From Streptomyces paludis (GTDB lineage: Bacteria > Actinomycetota > Actinomycetes > Streptomycetales > Streptomycetaceae): a stretch of DNA of 64,000 nucleotides. The stretch covers positions 4,154,001 to 4,218,000 of the forward strand of contig NZ_CP031194.1 of the NCBI RefSeq assembly GCF_003344965.1, given 5' to 3'. The translations under genes and the position numbers were made by a program. This document shows, piece by piece, positions 59,764-64,000 of the stretch (the stretch's first letter is position 1; each line of letters starts with the position of its first letter). The notes beneath the pieces are model-generated. The model made no database searches. It saw only the letters and a list, made by a program, of their open reading frames with translations, and had not been told where the DNA came from.

Positions 59764-60549
59764 ATGTTCCGCCCTATGGCAACCGCTTCCGATCTTCCCC
59801 CGCGTCTCGGCAGTCTGACCTTCCACGGACCGCTCTCCGAAGCCCGCGCTGGGCGCATTGTCGCGCGGCTCGCCGCCGTCTCGCCCTCCACCGTCCTCGA
59901 CATCGGCTGCGGCTGGGGCGAACTGCTGCTCCGCGTTCTGGAGTCCGTCCCGGGGGCGACAGGTGTGGGCCTCGATATCAACGCTGAGGATCTGGCCAGG
60001 GGCCGGGACCTGGCGAAGGGGCGCGGACTGGCCGGACGGGTCGAATTCGCTGAGGAGTCGGCCCTCGGCACGGCACGCGGGCCTGTGGACGTGGTGCTCT
60101 GCCTGGGGGCTGGTCAGGCATTGTGCGACCCCGAGCAGCCGTACGATCCCCGCGTCGTACTGCACGAGCTGCGCCGCTTGGTCCGCCCAGGCGGATGTGT
60201 CGTCCTGGGCGAGGGCTTCTGGGATCGCGCCCCGACGGACGAGGAACTCGCGGCTATGTGGCCCGGGGCGCATGCGGGCGACCACCTGCGGCTCGGCCCG
60301 CTCGTCGATCTCGCTGTCGAGGCGGGCTTCCGGCCGGCGTGGATCGAGTCGGCGAGCCGTGAGGAGTGGGAGGAGTTTGAGTCCGGCTACCGCCACGACA
60401 CAGAACTCTGGCTCGCCATGAACCCGCACCACCCACTCGCCGCCGAGACCCGCGAACGAGTCGACCGCCAGCGGTCGTCCTGGGCCGACGGCTACCGCGA
60501 CATCCTTGGCATCACGTACTTGACCCTCGTCCCGGTGACCAGAACCTGA
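59764..60549 (+). CDS. Class I SAM-dependent methyltransferase
   Basis: A 261-residue methyltransferase. Motif I is VLDIGCGWGELLLRVL (about residues 44-60), followed by GVGLDINAEDLARG and the post-motif VDVVLCLGAGQAL. The C-terminal part contains a ubiE-like arrangement (LRRLVRPGGCVVLGEGFW). It methylates an unknown small molecule. ATG at 59764 or 59776. Transcribed alone. Confidence 0.88.
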   Translation: MFRPMATASDLPPRLGSLTFHGPLSEARAGRIVARLAAVSPSTVLDIGCGWGELLLRVLESVPGATGVGLDINAEDLARGRDLAKGRGLAGRVEFAEESALGTARGPVDVVLCLGAGQALCDPEQPYDPRVVLHELRRLVRPGGCVVLGEGFWDRAPTDEELAAMWPGAHAGDHLRLGPLVDLAVEAGFRPAWIESASREEWEEFESGYRHDTELWLAMNPHHPLAAETRERVDRQRSSWADGYRDILGITYLTLVPVTRT

Positions 60550-60573
60550 GCGCCGGGGCGGGTGGCGTGGAAC

Positions 60574-60601
60574 ACTTTTGCAAGCGGGTGCTTGCAAAAG
60601 T
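60574..60601. promoter_or_regulatory. Perfect 12-bp inverted repeat before the XRE gene
   Basis: ACTTTTGCAAGC and GCTTGCAAAAGT are perfect arms around GGGT, giving a 28-base site. A further AGCAAG half-site follows at 60603. It lies 25 bases before the XRE start codon and is the most convincing operator in the window. Confidence 0.8.
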
Positions 60602-60626
60602 TAGCAAGGGGTCGCAGGATGGCGGC

Positions 60627-61067
60627 ATGGCATCACTCAACGTCGGCAATCTCGGTGAGTATCTGCGCGAGCAGCGGCGTCATGCGCAGCTTTCGCTGCG
60701 GCAGCTCGCTGAGGCCGCCGGCGTGTCGAATCCGTATCTGAGCCAGATCGAGCGCGGGCTGCGGAAGCCCAGTGCGGACATTCTTCAGCAGCTGGCGAAG
60801 GCGTTGCGGATCTCCGCCGAGACCCTGTATGTGCAGGCCGGGATGCTCGACGAGCGGGAGAGGGAGGAGCTGGAGACGCGTGCGGTCATTCTGGCGGATC
60901 CCTCGATCAACGAGCGGCAGAAGCAGGTGCTGCTACAGATCTACGACTCGTTCCGCAAGGAGAACGCCATGGACGCCGGCCTGGATGCGGACGCGGGCAC
61001 GGACGTGCCCAAGGGCCCCGGCGCGCCGGGCGTTGAATCTTCTGACACACCACCACCCTCACAGTGA
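60627..61067 (+). CDS. XRE regulator upstream of HbhA
   Basis: A 146-residue regulator. The helix-turn-helix (about residues 8-60, LREQRRHAQLSLRQLAEAAGVSNPYLSQIERG) is followed by a helical region and a low-complexity tail. It corresponds to Rv0474 of Mycobacterium tuberculosis, which also precedes hbhA and a DUF2516 gene. It probably represses itself and the next genes through the palindrome at 60574. Confidence 0.92.
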   Translation: MASLNVGNLGEYLREQRRHAQLSLRQLAEAAGVSNPYLSQIERGLRKPSADILQQLAKALRISAETLYVQAGMLDEREREELETRAVILADPSINERQKQVLLQIYDSFRKENAMDAGLDADAGTDVPKGPGAPGVESSDTPPPSQ

Positions 61068-61084
61068 TCCGGGAGGACACAGTC

Positions 61085-61696
61085 ATGGCCATCACCGATG
61101 AGCTGCGCAAGACCCTCACCGACCCCAAGCCCCTCTACTTCGCCGCCGGTACGGCCGAGCTGGCCGTGGAGCAGGCGAAGAAGGTGCCCGGACTGATCGA
61201 CCAGTTGCGGGCCGAGGCGCCGGGGCGGTTCGAGGCGGTACGGAACTCCGACCCGAAGGCCGTTCAGGACCGGGTCAGCGTGCAGGCGAAGGAAGCCCAG
61301 GCGACCGTGCAGGCCAAGGTCACCGAGGTGATCGGGGTTCTCGACACCGACCTGAAGAAGCTCGGCGAGACCGCGCAGGACCTGGCGCTGCGGGGCGTGG
61401 GCGTGGCCGCCGAGTACGCCGTCAGGGCGCGCGAGACGTATGAGCGGGTCGCGGAGCGTGGCGAGCAGACCGTACGGTCCTGGCGGGACGGCGCGGACGA
61501 GGAGATCACCGAGATCCCCGTCGCCGTCGAGCCCGTGACGGAGCCCGTGTCCGTGACGGAACCCGTGTCCGTGGTGGAGCCCGTGGTCGAGCCCGCTGCC
61601 GAGTCCGGTCCTGCCGCTAAGCCCGCCGCCGCCAAGAAGACCGGCCCGCGCAAGGCCGCCACGAAGAAGGCCGCCCCGGCCGAGCCCGCCGAGTAG
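61085..61696 (+). CDS. HbhA-like heparin-binding/lipid-droplet protein
   Basis: A 203-residue protein. A long alpha-helical, coiled-coil N-terminal part (residues 1-130) precedes a low-complexity tail that begins with Val/Glu/Pro repeats and ends in a Lys/Ala/Pro-rich stretch (AAAKKTGPRKAATKKAAPA). This is the hallmark of HbhA, which binds sulfated glycans or lipid inclusions. GGGAGG precedes the ATG. Same order as the mycobacterial XRE-hbhA-DUF2516 locus. Confidence 0.88.
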   Translation: MAITDELRKTLTDPKPLYFAAGTAELAVEQAKKVPGLIDQLRAEAPGRFEAVRNSDPKAVQDRVSVQAKEAQATVQAKVTEVIGVLDTDLKKLGETAQDLALRGVGVAAEYAVRARETYERVAERGEQTVRSWRDGADEEITEIPVAVEPVTEPVSVTEPVSVVEPVVEPAAESGPAAKPAAAKKTGPRKAATKKAAPAEPAE

Positions 61697-61718
61697 CGGT
61701 CGGCCCCTACATCTTTTC

Positions 61719-61749
61719 CGGGCCGGGCACCTCCACGGTGTCCGGCCCG
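61719..61749 (+). terminator. Hairpin after the HbhA-like gene
   Basis: GGGCCGGGCACC pairs with GGTGTCCGGCCC with one mismatch, loop TCCAC. It lies 23 bases after the stop and separates HbhA from DUF2516 at least partly. Confidence 0.65.
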
Positions 61750-61804
61750 TTGTCCAGGTACCTTGGCTGTTCGGTCCCGATTGTCTGTCTAGGAGGCGCT
61801 CAGC

Positions 61805-62152
61805 ATGTTGATGTCGGGGTTCGGCTCCATCCTCGCTCTGCTCAGCCTGGCCATGGTCGTTCTCGCCATCGTCGCGCTCTTCTTCGCCGCGACGGCCCGG
61901 GAGGACGCGTACCGGGCGGCCGACAAGCAGACGAAGATGTTCTGGCTGATCATTCTCGGTCTCACGGTCGTCGTGGACCTGCTCATCCCGGGAATGATGT
62001 TCCTGCGGATCGCCGGGCTCGTCGCCACCATCGTCTTCATGGTCGACGTACGGCCCGCCCTCAAGGCGGTCTCCGGCGGCGGCGGTGGCGGACGCCGCAG
62101 TGGCGGTTCCAGCAGCGACGGTCCGTACGGGCCCTACAACGGAGGGCGCTGA
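61805..62152 (+). CDS. DUF2516 membrane protein
   Basis: A 115-residue protein with three membrane helices (about residues 8-30, 45-65 and 68-86) and a Gly/Ser-rich tail. The pattern ATAREDAYRAADKQTKMFWL between the first two helices identifies DUF2516. AGGAGG precedes the ATG at 61805, and an ATG two codons later is possible. Confidence 0.88.
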   Translation: MLMSGFGSILALLSLAMVVLAIVALFFAATAREDAYRAADKQTKMFWLIILGLTVVVDLLIPGMMFLRIAGLVATIVFMVDVRPALKAVSGGGGGGRRSGGSSSDGPYGPYNGGR

Positions 62153-62196
62153 CCACCTCCCTTTACGGCGGCGGCCTGCCCGTCCCCACGTAAGCC

Positions 62197-63597
62197 TTAC
62201 GGCGCGTCGCGCCCCAGGAGCAGTACCGCCACGTCGTCCGTCAGCTCCCCGCCGTTCAGCTCCCGCGCCCGCGCCACCGCCGCCTCCAGCAGGTCATCGC
62301 CGCTCAGCCCGTCGGCCAGGTGGCCGTTGACCATCTCGACCATGCCCTCCTGGCCCAGCCGCTGGGTGGTGCCCGGCCCGACCCTGCCCTCTATCAGGCC
62401 GTCGGTGTACATCATCAGGCTCCACGAACCGCCCAGCTCCACCTGCCTGCGCGGCCAGCGCGCCCCCGGCAGCAGTCCCAGCGCCGGGCCGCCGTCCTCG
62501 TACGGGAGCAGCTCGCCCGCCCGGCCCTCCCGGGTGATCAGCGGCGACGGATGGCCCGCCAGACAGAGGCCGGCCCGCCGGCCGTCGGGCGCGATGTCGA
62601 CCGTGCAGAGCGTCGCGAAGATCTCCTCGCTCTCCCGCTCGTGCTCCAGCACCTGCTGGAGCGTCGCGAGGAGCCGGTCGCCGCAGAGCCCCGCCAGCGT
62701 CAGCGCCCGCCAGGCGATCCGCAGCTCCACACCGAGCGCCGCCTCGTCCGGGCCGTGGCCGCAGACGTCGCCGATCATCGCGTGGACCGTACCGTCCGGC
62801 GTACGGACCGTGTCGTAGAAGTCCCCGCCCAGCAGCGCCCGGGACCGCCCCGGCCGGTAGTGCGAGGAGAAGCGCAGGTCGGAGCCCTGTAGTAGGGGAG
62901 TGGGCAGCAGGCCGCGCTCCAGCCGGGCGTTCTCCTGCGCGCGCAGCCGCGACTCGGTCAGCTGGCGCTGCGCGATGTCCGCGCGCTTGCGCTCGACGGC
63001 GTACCGGATGGCGCGGCTCAGCAGCCGTCCGTCCAGTTCGTCGCGGAAGAGGTAGTCCTGCGCCCCGGCCCGTACGGCCGCCGCCGCGCGCTCGACATCG
63101 CCCTCGGCCGCCAGCGCGAGTACGGCGTGCCGGGGTGCCAGCCGCAGTACGTGCTTCAGCGGCGCCAGTTCGTCGGCCGCGTCCATGCCGCTGACGGCCG
63201 GGAGCGCGAGGTCCACCAGGATGCAGTGGATGTCGTCGGTGAGCAGCCGCTCGGCCTCGGTGAGGTTGCGGGCGGTACGGATACGGAGGCGGGTGCCGGT
63301 CGTCGTACCGGAGCCGTCCTGCTGGGCCAGGTCGTCCGGTGCGGTGGTGAGGTCGCCCGCCGGGTCGTCCGCGATGACGAGGAGTGTGAGGTCGCCGCCG
63401 ACGGAGCCTGTGCCGTGCGAGGCGCCCCGGGAGGTGCCGTGGGAGTCGACGCCCTCGGAGTCGCCCGCGGGCTCGCCCTCGGGATCCTCGGCGGAGGCGT
63501 CCCCGGGGCCGCCCACGGCGGAGTCCGCCGCCGGGCCGCGCTCGGCCTCCGGCGCCGGCCCTGTGCGCTGCCGCGGTACGGGTACGGATGCGGGCAT
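62197..63597 (-). CDS. SpoIIE-type phosphatase with receiver-like domain
   Basis: A 466-residue PP2C-family phosphatase of the RsbU/SpoIIE type. A disordered N-terminus precedes a receiver-like domain (TLLVIADDPAGD, HCILVDLALPAVSGMD with the presumptive Asp). The catalytic domain follows, with GGDFYDTV, MIGDVCGHGPDEA and MMYTDGLIEGR carrying the metal Asps. These enzymes dephosphorylate anti-anti-sigma factors and so release stress sigma factors. The ATG at 63597 follows GGAAGGAAA. A GTG at 63657 is an alternative start. Confidence 0.88.
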   Translation of the reverse strand: MPASVPVPRQRTGPAPEAERGPAADSAVGGPGDASAEDPEGEPAGDSEGVDSHGTSRGASHGTGSVGGDLTLLVIADDPAGDLTTAPDDLAQQDGSGTTTGTRLRIRTARNLTEAERLLTDDIHCILVDLALPAVSGMDAADELAPLKHVLRLAPRHAVLALAAEGDVERAAAAVRAGAQDYLFRDELDGRLLSRAIRYAVERKRADIAQRQLTESRLRAQENARLERGLLPTPLLQGSDLRFSSHYRPGRSRALLGGDFYDTVRTPDGTVHAMIGDVCGHGPDEAALGVELRIAWRALTLAGLCGDRLLATLQQVLEHERESEEIFATLCTVDIAPDGRRAGLCLAGHPSPLITREGRAGELLPYEDGGPALGLLPGARWPRRQVELGGSWSLMMYTDGLIEGRVGPGTTQRLGQEGMVEMVNGHLADGLSGDDLLEAAVARARELNGGELTDDVAVLLLGRDAP

Positions 63598-63879
63598 CGG
63601 TCTGGGTTTCCTTCCCACCCCCCGAGGGCATGGCGCGGGCGACGGTCGACGCCCCACCAGATCGGGACCATAGCGCTAGCCGCGCCCCCAGCGGAATGGG
63701 ACGGGGAGCGGACGCCACCGTCATATGCCGTATCCCGTAACGCATCCGGCGCTATTCGGCCACCGGGGCCCATGACAAACATCACGTGCGGGGTCGCCCA
63801 AGTGGCGCCTCGGTGAGCCGGAAGGGCCACTGTCAGCCGGAGGCTCCTTTGTACGCGCGGCCAACGAACGACCCGCGTT

Positions 63880-64000
63880 CTACGCGTCCGGGCGCACCAC
63901 GCCAAGTATGCGCATCGACCCCGCGCCCGCCAGCGTGATGTCCCGTCCGGGCCGGGGCGCGTGCACCATCCGCCCGTCGCCCACGTACATGGCCACATGG
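63880..64000 (-). CDS. NlpC/P60 peptidase, C-terminal end only
   Basis: The 3' end of a gene that continues beyond the window. The last 40 residues read HVAMYVGDGRMVHAPRPGRD then ITLAGAGSMRILGVVRPDA. This is the typical final block of NlpC/P60 wall hydrolases, with the catalytic His in HVAMYVG. It should cut peptide cross-links in peptidoglycan. The Cys and the signal peptide are outside the window. Stop TAG at 63880. Confidence 0.8.
   Translation of the reverse strand, partial: HVAMYVGDGRMVHAPRPGRDITLAGAGSMRILGVVRPDA

Overview
The window is high-GC chromosomal DNA from a Streptomyces or a close relative. The signs are strong third-position G/C bias, many GTG starts and 4-base GTGA/ATGA overlaps, twin-arginine and long Streptomyces-style signal peptides, and recognisable Streptomyces genes: glnR, nur, rsiG, a WhiJ-type XRE/DUF397/HATPase set, and an XRE-HbhA-DUF2516 set. 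No rRNA, tRNA or CRISPR array was seen.

Layout. 0-5.3 kb: a WD40 protein, a large secreted subtilisin and a small membrane protein. 5.3-7.5 kb: a WhiJ-type regulatory set (anti-sigma-like ATPase, XRE regulator, DUF397), closed by a 19-bp-stem terminator. 7.6-14.5 kb: an accessory stretch with many small unrecognised genes, a dispersed repeat family, an IS5-type transposase relic, a secreted Gly/Asn repeat protein, a membrane-protein/XRE pair and a large XRE regulator. 14.75-21.3 kb: a tightly overlapping operon starting with a 27-residue polyproline peptide, then a TIM-barrel isomerase/dehydratase, a Gfo/Idh/MocA oxidoreductase, an archaeal-type S-adenosylmethionine synthetase, an HPr-kinase-like kinase, a GpgS-like glycosyltransferase, a CofE-like glutamate ligase and a shikimate dehydrogenase. 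The XRE regulator at 13.1-14.5 kb is divergent from it. I do not recognise this operon as a described pathway, and it is the best candidate here for an unknown system.

21.7-27 kb: a Gly-rich protein, an MMPL transporter fused to a TM2 domain, and a Tat-secreted PI-PLC-like protein. 27-48.6 kb: conserved core matching, from memory, the S. coelicolor region around SCO4155-SCO4184. It holds an MprAB-like two-component system with an HtrA-like protease, a LacI regulator, GlnR, a MoaD-like protein, a cysteine-rich leader peptide before a rhodanese and DUF1416, an EamA transporter, three overlapping membrane-anchored genes, nitrobindin, Nur, YgfZ, Dtd, RsiG and an asparaginase-like protein. 48.6-60.5 kb: an Eis-like acetyltransferase, an ABC exporter with a divergent TetR, a second TetR beside a HelD-type helicase, a nucleotide kinase, and a TetR with a divergent TetX-like flavin monooxygenase. 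This is a run of resistance and efflux genes. 60.6-64 kb: XRE-HbhA-DUF2516, a SpoIIE-type phosphatase with a receiver-like domain, and the 3' end of an NlpC/P60 hydrolase.

Regulation is unusually readable. There are clear dyads beside several regulator genes (6289, 52161, 53810, 58097, 60574), direct repeats at 12266, and a run of genes between 36 and 58 kb with a TANNNT box 6-8 bases before the start codon, which implies leaderless mRNAs.
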